Origin: Jezberella montanilacus
GTDB lineage: Bacteria; Pseudomonadota; Gammaproteobacteria; Burkholderiales; Burkholderiaceae_B
Assembly: GCF_003003055.1 (NCBI RefSeq)
Contig: NZ_PVTV01000011.1
Location: 833,973 to 897,972, forward strand
DNA: 64,000 nt
Direction: 5' to 3'
Shown: piece after piece, positions 53,752 through 62,935 of the stretch
Layout: every line of letters begins with the position of its first letter
Numbering within the stretch: position 1 is the stretch's first letter
The notes under the pieces: model-generated
What the model was told of the DNA's origin: nothing
What the model saw: the letters and a program-made list of their open reading frames with translations, nothing else
Database searches by the model: none
Program-made: the position numbers and the translations under genes

Positions 53752-54804
53752 TCAACGATCTATTTTGCTCATAAAGCCGAGGATGGTGGACTGCAACTTC
53801 TTGCCATACTGCGGATCGGTTGCATAACCTGATTTTTGCATCGCGTTTGAATAACTGATCGGATCATGCACGCTTTGCAATACCTGCTTGTAGCGGGGAT
53901 TGGATTTCAGCAGATTGACAAAATCCTTAAACGACTCAGCATAAGAATCATAAGCTCTGAATTTTTCGACGCGGGCAACTTTCACCCCATCAATAAACTC
54001 AGACGTATTAGCGTAAGCGGTACGCCCCGTCCATTGATCATTCGCTTTAATACCAAAAAGATTATGCGCGCTTTTGCCGTCAGCGAATTTAATTTCATGT
54101 TTGCCCCAACCCGACTCCAAGGCAGCCTGCGCCAGCATAAAGATAGCTGGGACTCCAGTGGCCTTGCTAACGCGATCGGCCGCAGGGCCCATGCGCAGAG
54201 AGAACTCAGCGATAAGTTCGTGCAGGTTTTTGTGATCACCTGGCTCACCACTGCCTGGCTGTTTGTCGTCCCCAGATTTACTCTCTTGATAATAGGCCAG
54301 CTTGGCTAACGACTGAGAAGTTAGCGATCCGTGAGGGGCGATGGCGGCAAAGGGATTGCCGTGAGTACCGAATTGCGAGGCAATCCTCGTTTGCAAGTCA
54401 TCTCCTGAGACGCCGTTCAGAGATTCTCCATCAGCCGCAGGATTATCTGTCGTCGGGATTGGAACACCTCGATTGGGACTCAGTTGTTTGATCAAGACTT
54501 CTGCCAAGCCCATGCCCTTATTGGCAAGTGTCTGGCTGAGCTGCTGATCCAGCATACTGGTAAAGGTTTTGCTTTGCTCGCTATCGAGAGGTCCGTCATG
54601 CGGGGTCGCATCCCGCATGCTCTTAAGCATCATGTTCAAAAATATAGCTTCGAACTGCTTTGCCGCACCACGGATTGCTTCGGGCGAGTTGGCGTGGGCT
54701 GCGTTTTTAAGTCCGTTTAACGCATTAGCATCAATCGCCAGGTTACTCGCTGCGGCGGTTGTATCGTACGATCCACCAAATCCTGTTGACGAAGGGATCG
54801 GCAT
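53752..54804 (-). CDS. flgJ: Rod-associated peptidoglycan hydrolase FlgJ
   Basis: The 350-residue protein has the N-terminal rod-binding domain (AAKQFEAIFLNMMLKSMRDA, then FTSMLDQQLSQTLANKGMGLAEVL), a low-complexity linker, and a C-terminal glucosaminidase domain from about 195, with catalytic glutamate E230 (FMLAQAALESGWGKHEI) and SAHNLFGIKAN. It opens the cell wall for the growing rod. It is the last gene of the flgBCDEFGHIJ unit. flgK and flgL, which often follow, are not next to it; the next gene is the convergent motD. Confidence 0.94.
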   Translation of the reverse strand: MPIPSSTGFGGSYDTTAAASNLAIDANALNGLKNAAHANSPEAIRGAAKQFEAIFLNMMLKSMRDATPHDGPLDSEQSKTFTSMLDQQLSQTLANKGMGLAEVLIKQLSPNRGVPIPTTDNPAADGESLNGVSGDDLQTRIASQFGTHGNPFAAIAPHGSLTSQSLAKLAYYQESKSGDDKQPGSGEPGDHKNLHELIAEFSLRMGPAADRVSKATGVPAIFMLAQAALESGWGKHEIKFADGKSAHNLFGIKANDQWTGRTAYANTSEFIDGVKVARVEKFRAYDSYAESFKDFVNLLKSNPRYKQVLQSVHDPISYSNAMQKSGYATDPQYGKKLQSTILGFMSKIDR

Positions 54805-54819
54805 TTTGCTGTCGCCTCG

Positions 54820-55929
54820 TTAAATCACTTCGATGTCGGCGTTGAGTGCGCCCGACGCTTTCATTGCTTGCAAGATCGCCAGCAAATCCTGCGGCGTCGC
54901 ACCCACGGCGTTCAAGGCACGCACCACTTCAGCGAGAACTACCCCTTTATTGAGCTCGATCACTTTGCCTTTCGCGGCATTAATATCAATCTGTGACTGT
55001 CTTGTCGTGACTGTCCGCCCGCCACCGAAGGCATTGGGCTGGCTAACCTGTGGTGTTGTCGAAATAATGACACTCAGGTTGCCGTGCGCGACGGCGCAAG
55101 CATCAAGCGTTACTGATTCGTTTAAAACGATGGAGCCAGTGCGCGCGTTGAGGATAACTTTTGCGCTGGCTCGCGGCACAACCAGATCAACACTCTCAAG
55201 CTCCGCTAAAAAAGACACACGATAACCAGCCAGGTTATTAGGATGGATAGAAATCACTCGGGCGTTCTGCGCCTGCGCGACGGGACGGCCAAAGTGACGA
55301 TTCACCGCGTCCGCCACTGCGTTAGCCGTGCCAAAATCAGATGTTTTTAATTCGATATTGAACGTGTCTTGTTGAGCGATATTATTGGGGACAGCGCGTT
55401 CTATCGTGGCGCCTGCAGAGATCCGGCCTACGCTCAGCTGATTAATCACCGTTTCACTACCGTTTGCAGCAGCACCTGCACCCGCCACAACGAGGTTACC
55501 CTGTGCCATCGCGTAAACCTCGCCATCCGCACCCTTGAGGGGTGTCATTAACAGCGTTCCGCCCTTCAGACTCTTGGCATTGGCCATGGATGAAACCGTT
55601 ATATCCATGGGCTGGCCAGGCTGCGCATAGGGCTCCATCGTCCCGGTCACCATGACAGCAGCAATATTTTTCAACTGTATTTGCGTCGTGCCACCTGGTG
55701 GTAACACGATGCCCATCTGTTGCAACATGCTTAAGGTCGTTTGCAACGTAAAAGGTGTTTGAGTCGTCTGATCGCCTGTGCCATCCAAACCAACCACCAG
55801 ACCGTAACCAATTAATTGGTTGGGACGTACGCCTTGTATTGTCGCAAGATCTTTCACGCGCTCGGCCCCAGCGCTGAGACTAAGCAGGCCAAAGATTACA
55901 AGAGCGAGAGATCGAAACAATAGACTCAC
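54820..55929 (-). CDS. flgI: Flagellar P-ring protein FlgI
   Basis: The 369-residue protein has a signal peptide (SLALVIFGLLSLSAGA) and the FlgI core: VKDLATIQGVRPNQLIGYG, LVVGLDGTGDQTTQTPFT, LKNIAAVMVTG, and a C-terminal ALNAVGATPQDLLAILQAMK. It makes the P-ring around the rod in the periplasm. The start is GTG at 55929, three bases after the flgH stop, so the two are coupled. flgJ follows after 15 bases. Confidence 0.95.
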   Translation of the reverse strand: MSLLFRSLALVIFGLLSLSAGAERVKDLATIQGVRPNQLIGYGLVVGLDGTGDQTTQTPFTLQTTLSMLQQMGIVLPPGGTTQIQLKNIAAVMVTGTMEPYAQPGQPMDITVSSMANAKSLKGGTLLMTPLKGADGEVYAMAQGNLVVAGAGAAANGSETVINQLSVGRISAGATIERAVPNNIAQQDTFNIELKTSDFGTANAVADAVNRHFGRPVAQAQNARVISIHPNNLAGYRVSFLAELESVDLVVPRASAKVILNARTGSIVLNESVTLDACAVAHGNLSVIISTTPQVSQPNAFGGGRTVTTRQSQIDINAAKGKVIELNKGVVLAEVVRALNAVGATPQDLLAILQAMKASGALNADIEVI

Positions 55930-55932
55930 AAT

Positions 55933-56601
55933 TTAACCCGGCACCAGGCTCTGGAACATACGATTGAACTTCTTGACAATATTTGCCAAATCAAAGGTGC
56001 TGTTAGTTCTATATTCAATCCGAGCATCAGCAATCGTATTTGATGCGACAGCGTTGTCGTTGGTAATCATGTAAGGGTTGACGATGCCAGAGAATCGAAC
56101 GAATTCGACCCCAGCATCGAGCGCGACCTGTTTCTCGCCGCTGACCACTAAATTGCCGTTTTGACGGACTTCGATCACAGACGCCGTCATCGAGCCAGTA
56201 AAGCTATTGCTATTGCTACCCGAGTTGGTAATTTCGTTTTTTGCTTCGTTAGACATGTTGTAGGTGGGCTCAACCGTGTTGCCTGCGGCATTCGTAAAGG
56301 TGCTGACACCTGTACCTTTTTTGTCCAGATTGCCCGTGCCCGCGGTGGTGGCCGAGACGTTTTCGACAAAATTAATGGTCAAAATATCGCCGACCCGGCT
56401 CGCGCGCCGCCCTTCAAAGATCGGCCGGTAGGCCGCCACGCTATAAATTGCCCCTGCTGTCGGACCAGGCATGGGCAGGTTTGCCGTGGGGCTCGTTGCC
56501 TCAGTCTTGGTCACAGTCGTTGGTGTCACCGAACAACCCTGCAACAACAGCACTGTTGCTGCGAAGCATGCAAAAAACAATGTTCTAATTTGTGCTTTCA
56601 T
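55933..56601 (-). CDS. flgH: Flagellar L-ring lipoprotein FlgH
   Basis: From ATG 56601 (GGTGG five bases upstream) the product has 222 residues: lipoprotein signal LFFACFAATVLLLQGC with lipobox LQGC, then GAIYSVAAYRPIFEGRRASR, VGDILTINFVENVSA and FVRFSGIVNPYMITNDNAVAS in pieces typical of FlgH. It forms the L-ring in the outer membrane. The frame runs into flgG to 56673, but ATG 56601 comes one base after the flgG stop and gives the right signal. Confidence 0.95.
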   Translation of the reverse strand: MKAQIRTLFFACFAATVLLLQGCSVTPTTVTKTEATSPTANLPMPGPTAGAIYSVAAYRPIFEGRRASRVGDILTINFVENVSATTAGTGNLDKKGTGVSTFTNAAGNTVEPTYNMSNEAKNEITNSGSNSNSFTGSMTASVIEVRQNGNLVVSGEKQVALDAGVEFVRFSGIVNPYMITNDNAVASNTIADARIEYRTNSTFDLANIVKKFNRMFQSLVPG

Positions 56602-56602
56602 C

Positions 56603-57391
56603 TTAGCCACCCATCTGTCCCAGCTTCTGTAACATTTGATCTGAGGCGGTGATCGCTTTACTGTTGATCTCATACGCTCGCTGCGACTGGATCATGTTGA
56701 CGAGCTCTTCAACCACATTGACGTTCGACGTTTCAACATAACCCTGCTGCAAAGTGCCCACACCGTTAGCGCCGGGAGCCCCCGTAATCGGCGTACCCGA
56801 GGACGCTGTCGCTGCATATAAATTCTGACCTAGCGCGGTCAAGCCAGCCGGATTAATAAAGCTTGCAAGCTGTATCGTGCCCAGATTACTGACCGCAGTG
56901 GTCTTGGGCAAGGTGATAGATACGGTCCCATCCTGAGCAACCGTCACGCTTTGAGCATTGGCTGGTATGGTGATGGCTGGCTGCACCACATAACCACTTG
57001 AGGTTACCAACTGCCCAGTACTGTTGACTTGAAAACTGCCATCACGCGTGTATGACGTTGTGCCGTCTGGCATCGTGATCTGAAAAAAACCACTGCCGTT
57101 GATCGCAATATCTGTGTTGTTGCTGGTCTGTGTCAGATTACCTTGCGCGAATATCCGCTCGGTCGCGACAGGCTTAACACCCGTACCAAGTTGCATGCCC
57201 GAGGGCAGCTGCGTTTGCTGCGATGACTGGGCGCCAGGCTGCCTGATGTTCTGGTACAGCAAATCCTCAAAAACCGCACGCGAACGTTTGAAACCGTTTG
57301 TACTCACGTTAGCGAGGTTATTGGATATCACATCCATCTGGGTTTGCTGAGCATCCAGACCTGTCTTGGAAATCCATAATGAACGAATCAT
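56603..57391 (-). CDS. flgG: Distal rod protein FlgG
   Basis: The 262-residue protein is a typical Flg[61 protein letters not shown] and the C-terminal [20 protein letters not shown]. It builds the distal rod. GAGG precedes the ATG. It is separated from flgF by 61 bases that hold a small hairpin. Confidence 0.96.
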   Translation of the reverse strand: MIRSLWISKTGLDAQQTQMDVISNNLANVSTNGFKRSRAVFEDLLYQNIRQPGAQSSQQTQLPSGMQLGTGVKPVATERIFAQGNLTQTSNNTDIAINGSGFFQITMPDGTTSYTRDGSFQVNSTGQLVTSSGYVVQPAITIPANAQSVTVAQDGTVSITLPKTTAVSNLGTIQLASFINPAGLTALGQNLYAATASSGTPITGAPGANGVGTLQQGYVETSNVNVVEELVNMIQSQRAYEINSKAITASDQMLQKLGQMGG

Positions 57392-57422
57392 GACTAACCT
57401 CTTTTTTTACCAATTTTAAAGA

Positions 57423-57440
57423 GACCACCAAGTTGTGGTC
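57423..57440 (-). terminator. Small hairpin between flgF and flgG
   Basis: GACCAC and GTGGTC form a six-base stem with a six-base loop. On the transcribed minus strand it is followed by TCTTTAAAATT. It may partly stop transcription between flgF and flgG and so tune rod-protein amounts. Confidence 0.38.
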
Positions 57441-57452
57441 CCCCTTAACTTA

Positions 57453-58187
57453 TCAATTCAATTGCAGGAGCTCGCTGGCTTTTGCATCATCGCTTTCAGT
57501 TGTTTTCAGCATATTCATTTGCAGATCGAATTGCCGGGCCAAAGAAATCATGTTGACCATAGACTGAACGACATTGACATTGCTACCTTCCAACGACCCG
57601 TTCACTACTTTGACTGTTTCGTCGACAGGTGCCGGACCGCTCGAAACAAATAGACCATCTGTGCCACGAGTTAAGCCAGCTTCGGGGGGATTAACCAACT
57701 TTAAACGTCCGATCGGATTGGATGGGCCGGGATTCGAGCCATCGTTGACCGCAGAGATCGTGCCATCACCCGCAACTGAAAGAATCACGCCTGGTGGCAC
57801 CGTAATCGGACCACCGTCGCCAACAACTGGCAAACCATCAGGTGACGTCAAGATACTGTTTGAGTTGATTTTGAACGAGCCATTTCGCGTTAACCCCTCG
57901 GTTCCATCAGGCCGTTGCACTGCAAACCAGCCCTTACCCTCAATCGCAACATCCAGATTGCGCCCCGTCGGCTGGATTGGCCCTGGCGTAAAGTCAGTAC
58001 CCGAGGTCGCGTTCACAACAAATGCGCGCGTATTCAGCGCAGCGCCAACAATAGGCACAGCCCGAAAGGTGTCAATTTGGGCTCGAAAGCCATTGGATGA
58101 CACATTCGCTAAATTATTCGAATTTGTCGTCTGTTGGTCGAGAATATGCTGCGCGCCCGACATGGCCGTATAGATAAGACGATCCAC
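57453..58187 (-). CDS. flgF: Proximal rod protein FlgF
   Basis: The 244-residue protein has the rod-family N-terminus MDRLIYTAMSGAQHILDQQ, the NLANVSSNGFRAQ motif, GKGWFAVQRPDGTEGLTRNG, and the C-terminal NVVQSMVNMISLARQFDLQM. FlgF is part of the proximal rod. The start is GTG at 58187 with AAGGA six bases upstream. It lies 38 bases downstream of flgE. Confidence 0.95.
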   Translation of the reverse strand: MDRLIYTAMSGAQHILDQQTTNSNNLANVSSNGFRAQIDTFRAVPIVGAALNTRAFVVNATSGTDFTPGPIQPTGRNLDVAIEGKGWFAVQRPDGTEGLTRNGSFKINSNSILTSPDGLPVVGDGGPITVPPGVILSVAGDGTISAVNDGSNPGPSNPIGRLKLVNPPEAGLTRGTDGLFVSSGPAPVDETVKVVNGSLEGSNVNVVQSMVNMISLARQFDLQMNMLKTTESDDAKASELLQLN

Positions 58188-58203
58188 GCTTAGTCCTTTT
58201 TCC

Positions 58204-58218
58204 TGAACATGATGTTCA
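58204..58218. repeat. 15-base palindrome between flgE and flgF
   Basis: TGAACAT, G, ATGTTCA: perfect seven-base arms in the short flgE-flgF gap, close to the ribosome binding site of flgF. It could be a small leader hairpin or a protein site; no function is shown. Confidence 0.5.
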
Positions 58219-58225
58219 ACATCCC

Positions 58226-59491
58226 TTAGCCCATCTGGATAGCGCTACCCAAAGCTTGATTCATGACCGTGATGGTCTGTGCGTTTGCCTGATAGGCGCG
58301 CTGCGCAGCCAGCAAATTAACGAGCTGAGTGGTCTGATCGACGTTTGAGGATTCAAGCGACGAGCCCACGAGCTCGCCGTAATTTCCACTAGCTGGCGTC
58401 CCAACGGTCGCAACACCCGATTGAGCGGTCGCGGCCCATGAATCATTACCCAAATCTCGCAGACCGTTAGGTGCCTGAAACATCGCAGTGGTGATTTGGC
58501 CCAACGCGTAATTGGTTTGACCACTGGTCAGGGTCGCATTGATCGTCCCGTCAACTGCGATATTAATACCAGTGATGTAACCAGTGCTGTTGCCGTTAGC
58601 TGTTGCGCTTTGCGTCGAGCTTTGGGATCCCTGAACAGTGGAGTTCAGATGGGTCGATCCGGTGTAATCGATCGTGCCAGTGTCACCAGAGGTATCCATC
58701 GCCACGCCCGTGATAGTGCTTGCTGCGGTGTCCAAAGTGCCGTCTGTATTAAAGGTCAGCGATCCGATCTGAGAAGCCGTGGGGCTCGTCACGTAGTCGT
58801 TTGAGCCACTGTTTGCCGCGTTAATCGTGGAATAGACGTTCCAGGTCGTGCCTGTGCCCGAATAGACATAGTAAGTCGCCAACGTCTGCTCTTCGCCCTT
58901 TGTGTTGTAGGTGTTAACCGACGTAGCATAGTTGTAAGAAGAGGGATCAGTCGGACTGAAGGTAGACGTAGGCGGCGCCTTGGATGCCGAGTTTAAATTG
59001 ATGTTGAGCGCAACGCTGGTCGTGACAGTTGGGGGGACATAACCTGAACTCATCACAATAGGTGCAACGACACCGGCGTTGACCAAACCATTGGTCGCGT
59101 TATAGCCGCATACTTGTTGTCCAAGTGAATTAACCAGATTACCTGCCGAGTTGACTTGAAAGGTACCGTTGCGTGAGTAGGTGGTTTGGCCAGTGGTCGG
59201 ATCCTGCAGCTGAAAGAAACCCAAGCCTTTAATCGCGACGTCTGATGAAACTTGGGTCGCTGCGACGGTTCCCTGCTGAAACTCTTGCCGGATATTCGAT
59301 GTGCTGGGACCGTTACCTTGGGATGCTTGCGTACCAGAACTGCTCGAATTGAGAGAACTGGACATCACGTTCATGAAATCCATATTGGATTGCTTGAAAC
59401 CTGTGGTGTTGGCATTGGACAGATTATTGCCGATGACATTCAAATCAGCCGCTGCAGCGTTAACGCCCGCTAAACCTATATCGAAAAACAT
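58226..59491 (-). CDS. flgE: Flagellar hook protein FlgE
   Basis: The 421-residue protein starts FFDIGLAGVNAAAADLNVIG with NNLSNANTTGFKQSNMDFMN, has VAIKGLGFFQLQDPTTGQT and TYSRNGTFQVNSAGNL, a Ser/Thr-rich variable middle, and the C-terminal QTTQLVNLLAAQRAYQANAQ. FlgE subunits form the hook. GGAGG lies five bases before the ATG. The middle is less conserved and rich in Thr, Ser and Asn, normal for the exposed hook domains. Confidence 0.95.
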   Translation of the reverse strand: MFFDIGLAGVNAAAADLNVIGNNLSNANTTGFKQSNMDFMNVMSSSLNSSSSGTQASQGNGPSTSNIRQEFQQGTVAATQVSSDVAIKGLGFFQLQDPTTGQTTYSRNGTFQVNSAGNLVNSLGQQVCGYNATNGLVNAGVVAPIVMSSGYVPPTVTTSVALNINLNSASKAPPTSTFSPTDPSSYNYATSVNTYNTKGEEQTLATYYVYSGTGTTWNVYSTINAANSGSNDYVTSPTASQIGSLTFNTDGTLDTAASTITGVAMDTSGDTGTIDYTGSTHLNSTVQGSQSSTQSATANGNSTGYITGINIAVDGTINATLTSGQTNYALGQITTAMFQAPNGLRDLGNDSWAATAQSGVATVGTPASGNYGELVGSSLESSNVDQTTQLVNLLAAQRAYQANAQTITVMNQALGSAIQMG

Positions 59492-59522
59492 AATGACCTC
59501 CGGACTTTCGTCAAAGCACTGC

Positions 59523-60239
59523 TTACAGGACTGTCTGCACGCTTGAAGGGCTGACAGTTGTGTTGTTATTCAAGTTAAGCATGACACCTGAGGCGCTATT
59601 GGAGACGCCCACGACACCGGCCGCCTGCATCGTCGTCACACCCACCGCTTGACCGGCAGACGTTGCGCTGACGCTAAAGGTATAGGGTGTTCCGGTAGGG
59701 ACTGGATTGCCATTCGCATCAGTCCCGTTCCAGCTGATTGGTACATTGCCTGCTGATTGCGCACCCAGATTCATGACATCGACGACGGTACCAGCCTGAT
59801 TTTTAATTGTGACGGTCACGTTATCCGCATTAGCAGCAAGTTGCGCGCCAAATTGAGATTGACCGTTCACCAGCGTGGCGTTGTTGCTAATACTTGGCAC
59901 CAAGACAGACTGACCGATCATTGAAGTCGCTTGACTCATCTGGGAGCCCTGCAGACTGCTGGCCAGATTGCTCATGGTGGTGTTCAACTGATTGATCCCG
60001 TTGACAGTATTAATTTGAGCCAATGAATTGGTCATATCCTGACTGGTCATCGGCTGAGTCGGATCCTGATTTTTCATCTGCGCAATCAGCATGGTCATGA
60101 AGTCCGCACTCATCTTAGCCGCGCTCGTCTGTGACGCTGCGTCAGTTGAACCGGCGGTGCTCGTTGAAGCTGTGCTAGTTTTGCTATTGATGGTATTCAT
60201 CAAGCTGGGCGAAAATGTGTTGGATGAAACGGTTGTCAT
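59523..60239 (-). CDS. flgD: Hook scaffolding protein FlgD
   Basis: The 238-residue protein has the FlgD signature MSADFMTMLIAQMKNQDPTQ followed by PMTSQDMTNSLAQINTVNGI, then an immunoglobulin-like C-terminal region (PISWNGTDANGNPVPTGTPY) of the FlgD Tudor/FNIII type. It caps the growing hook. AGGA lies before the ATG. It lies between flgC and flgE with gaps of 21 and 31 bases. Confidence 0.94.
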   Translation of the reverse strand: MTTVSSNTFSPSLMNTINSKTSTASTSTAGSTDAASQTSAAKMSADFMTMLIAQMKNQDPTQPMTSQDMTNSLAQINTVNGINQLNTTMSNLASSLQGSQMSQATSMIGQSVLVPSISNNATLVNGQSQFGAQLAANADNVTVTIKNQAGTVVDVMNLGAQSAGNVPISWNGTDANGNPVPTGTPYTFSVSATSAGQAVGVTTMQAAGVVGVSNSASGVMLNLNNNTTVSPSSVQTVL

Positions 60240-60260
60240 GGTGGTTATCCTGTTTCTAAA

Positions 60261-60668
60261 TTAGTTTTGATCTAAGGTCAGTGTCTTGAGCAACATGGAC
60301 TTTGCTGCATTCATCGTGTCAACATTATTCTGATAGGCCCGTGAGGTCGAAATCATATTCACCATTTCTTGTGTCACGTTTACGTTAGGCATCGACACAT
60401 AACCGTCTGCATCGGCAAGTGGATTGGCCGGTTCGTGAACCAATCTTGCTGGCGACTGGTCATCCACGACCTGGGTGACTTTCACGCCACCCGCTGCATC
60501 GCCATTAGCGATGGTCGCAAAAACGACTTGCTTAGCCTTATAGGGCTGTCCAGTTGAACTGGTTGCACTATCAGCATTCGCCAAGTTACTTGCAACCGTA
60601 TTCAATCTCTGGGATTGCGCGCTCATGGCAGATCCAGCAATATTGAATACATTGAATAGTGAAGTCAT
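60261..60668 (-). CDS. flgC: Proximal rod protein FlgC
   Basis: The 135-residue protein matches FlgC in length: [34 protein letters not shown], a [14 protein letters not shown] segment, and the C-terminal [20 protein letters not shown]. It is a rod subunit. AAGGAG is well placed before the ATG. Confidence 0.95.
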   Translation of the reverse strand: MTSLFNVFNIAGSAMSAQSQRLNTVASNLANADSATSSTGQPYKAKQVVFATIANGDAAGGVKVTQVVDDQSPARLVHEPANPLADADGYVSMPNVNVTQEMVNMISTSRAYQNNVDTMNAAKSMLLKTLTLDQN

Positions 60669-60723
60669 GTTTTTGCTCCTTGCTTTAATTCATGCTCGCT
60701 GCGGGATTGAGTCGCTTTGGCGA

Positions 60724-61233
60724 TCAAGGCTGCAGCGCCGTGTTCATATCTTTAATATTTGCACGTAGAAGGGCCAAACTCGCCTCATAATGCAAGGCGT
60801 TATCGGTAAATTGATTTCTCTCGACATCACCATCGACCGTATTACCATCAACACTACCTTGCGTACCGGTCCGGTAGAGCGCGTCTGAATTTGCATTAGT
60901 CAGGTCAGACCCTGCCCCAGAACCCGTTGCAGACAGATGGAACGGCGACGTCTTCAACAACGTAGTCGCTAGACCACCAGCAGCCCCAGTCATTAGGGAG
61001 AGCGGGCCACCAGCGGACGCCACCGCAACGCCCGCAGCACTTGTGACGCCGGACGCCAAGGCGGTGCCCGCCTCACCCATCGCATTTTTCATCGTGTCTG
61101 CGAAGCTTATATCTCGTGCTTTATAGTTAGGCGTATCGGCATTGGCGATATTAGCGGCCAGCAGTTCTTGCCGCTGCCCCCTGACGCGAAGGGCAGTCTG
61201 CTGAAAGTTAAATAAGCTATCTAGCTGATTCAT
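60724..61233 (-). CDS. flgB: Proximal rod protein FlgB
   Basis: From ATG 61233 the product has 169 residues: LDSLFNFQQTALRVRGQRQE, LLAANIANADTPNYKARDIS, FADTMKNAMGEA, and the C-terminal DNALHYEASLALLRANIKDM. A Gly/Ala/Ser-rich central insert makes it longer than the usual 130-140 residues. The frame is open to 61353 without similarity. flgB heads the flgBCDEFGHIJ unit and is divergent from flgA; the 221-base gap must hold an FlhDC-dependent promoter. Confidence 0.94.
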   Translation of the reverse strand: MNQLDSLFNFQQTALRVRGQRQELLAANIANADTPNYKARDISFADTMKNAMGEAGTALASGVTSAAGVAVASAGGPLSLMTGAAGGLATTLLKTSPFHLSATGSGAGSDLTNANSDALYRTGTQGSVDGNTVDGDVERNQFTDNALHYEASLALLRANIKDMNTALQP

Positions 61234-61454
61234 GATTTTTCCGAGATTTCGTGTAAATGCCCTAAAGTTTTGGACTCGCTTGCCGTTATCCACACTACCA
61301 CTGGGAGTTACCCATGCTTGGTAATGTAAGGCCGAGAGGACTGGCGCAATCAAACAATCAACGGCATAAAAAGCCTGTTTTTTGTCGGATTGCCCGTTTG
61401 CGCATGAGGCTAAGATGCAATCCTCGATAGGTGTAATGCGGGGTTTATTCCATC

Positions 61455-62213
61455 ATGCAGCTCGGCAAATCTTTTCTCAATGCTCGCTTTCGCAGCTTTC
61501 TGTTGAACGCGCGAGCATGGGGCATGTTGATGGTTCTGAGTCTCACGACTGCCGCGACAGCCGCGGGCAGATCGCCTGAGCCGGCAACGCAGGATTTAGA
61601 GGTATTACATCAGAAGGTGGTTGAATTCTTGGTTGACCAAAGTCGTGGTTTGCCTGGTCAATCAAGCGTCAGCGTGCTGCCAATAGACAGCCGTTTGAAG
61701 TTGGCGCCGTGCAACTCGGTAGAAGCTTTTTTTACCGGTGGCAACCGAGCATGGGGAAGAACCACTGTTGGCCTTCGTTGCAATGAAATGCCCCGCTGGA
61801 GCGTGTACGTGCAGGCAAATGTAAGCGTGTTTGGTCAGTATCTAGTCGCAGCGTCTGCGATGTCGCAAGGGCAGATCATCAGTCGCGCCAACTTGGCCTA
61901 CCAAACCGGGGATCTGACCACCCTGCCACCAGGTGTTTACAGCGATCCATCCCAGGTGGTTGGCCGGGCAACCCGAATTGCGCTGAACGCAGGCGCAGTA
62001 TTAAGGCAAGACTTATCTGAATTGCCGCTTCTGGTTCGACAGGGGCAGACAGTGAGGATTATCAGTGCCGGTAACGGATTTACGATTTCTACCGACGGGC
62101 TGGCTCAAAACAGCGCCACCCAGGGGCAACTTGTTCAAGCGAAAGTCACCAGCGGTCAACTGGTTAGTGGCATCACCAATGCAAATGGCCAAATCGAGGT
62201 TCTGGCGCAATAA
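61455..62213 (+). CDS. flgA: P-ring assembly chaperone FlgA
   Basis: The 252-residue protein has a signal peptide (AWGMLMVLSLTTAATAAG), an N-terminal region with LPIDSRLKLAPCNS-like VLPIDSRLKLAPC, and the C-terminal SAF domain (SAMSQGQIISRANLAYQTGD, RQGQTVRIISAGNGFTISTD). FlgA helps FlgI assemble into the P-ring. ATG 61455 is the called start; ATG at 61524 would give a shorter signal peptide. It is divergent from flgB. Confidence 0.93.
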   Translation: MQLGKSFLNARFRSFLLNARAWGMLMVLSLTTAATAAGRSPEPATQDLEVLHQKVVEFLVDQSRGLPGQSSVSVLPIDSRLKLAPCNSVEAFFTGGNRAWGRTTVGLRCNEMPRWSVYVQANVSVFGQYLVAASAMSQGQIISRANLAYQTGDLTTLPPGVYSDPSQVVGRATRIALNAGAVLRQDLSELPLLVRQGQTVRIISAGNGFTISTDGLAQNSATQGQLVQAKVTSGQLVSGITNANGQIEVLAQ

Positions 62214-62312
62214 GATGCTATTAAGTTATTGGCGTGGGTGCCGTTAATGATATTAAGTGGCAATTGAAACGGTAATTAAGGTAGATTTAAGACAAAAAGT
62301 TATAATCTGCTA

Positions 62313-62339
62313 TAAAGTTTAGGTGAACGTTGCCGTTAT
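62313..62339 (+). promoter_or_regulatory. Sigma-28 promoter of flgM
   Basis: TAAAGTTT, 11 bases, GCCGTTAT. The -35 is a perfect match to the FliA consensus and the -10 differs little from GCCGATAA. It lies 46 bases before the flgM start, as expected for a late flagellar gene whose sigma factor is encoded at 51130. Confidence 0.85.
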
Positions 62340-62385
62340 AGCTAGTAACGTTGCTGGTCAACAAACATGGTTAGGGGAGGTTATT

Positions 62386-62712
62386 ATGTCCACAATTAAC
62401 GGCGTGAACCTTTTAAACGTAACATCCGGCTCAAATACTCAGGCTGCAACCGCCGCAACCACGCCAGCGGCAGGCGCAACCACGGCAGGCATCGGTACGA
62501 ATGTTGCTAGCCCTACTATCGCCGGCTCGGCTATTACGACGCAATCAACACAGCTTCAGGCAATTAAAGCGTCACTTGATATTGGTGCGCCAATTGATTT
62601 GCTCAAAGTAAGCTCATTGAAAAGTGCGATTGACGCGGGCACCTACGTACCTGACGCTAGTCAAATTGCCAACGGGCTGATCGCTTCGGCAACTGGATTT
62701 TTATCGCCGTAA
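62386..62712 (+). CDS. flgM: Anti-sigma-28 factor FlgM
   Basis: From ATG 62386 (GGGGAGG five bases upstream) the product has 108 residues. The N-terminal half is a disordered Thr/Ala-rich stretch. The C-terminal half has the sigma-binding helices (LQAIKASLDIGAPIDLLKVS, then LKSAIDAGTYVPDASQIANG, then LI). It holds FliA inactive until exported through the finished hook. The frame is open to 62323 but that part overlaps the promoter. flgN, which usually follows, is absent; a flagellin gene comes next. Confidence 0.88.
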   Translation: MSTINGVNLLNVTSGSNTQAATAATTPAAGATTAGIGTNVASPTIAGSAITTQSTQLQAIKASLDIGAPIDLLKVSSLKSAIDAGTYVPDASQIANGLIASATGFLSP

Positions 62713-62727
62713 ATGATGGTTTAGGAC

Positions 62728-62754
62728 TTTAGTTTTTAAAAGTACGGCCGTTAT
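62728..62754 (+). promoter_or_regulatory. Sigma-28 promoter of the flagellin gene
   Basis: TTTAGTTT, 11 bases, GCCGTTAT. The spacing and -10 are identical to the promoter in front of flgM, and the -35 keeps six of eight consensus bases. It begins 15 bases after the flgM stop and would give a leader of about 175 bases before the flagellin ATG. Confidence 0.72.
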
Positions 62755-62935
62755 TTATAATATACGTGTTGTGTTTTATTTAACAGATACAAACAAGGCA
62801 GTGCTAGACACTTTATTTTATAGGGCAGGGTTGCAGTGGTCTTCGTATCACGCACTGGTGCTTCTTCGAAGGTTTGCTTGATGCGGTAAGTGCCGCATCG
62901 CAAAATGAATAAATCAAATCTTAAGGAATGTAATC

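Noticed and set aside
57574..58173. 199-codon forward frame inside flgF
   Set aside because: It is antisense to flgF, which is clearly conserved, and its composition (Pro, Thr rich) is that of a shadow frame.
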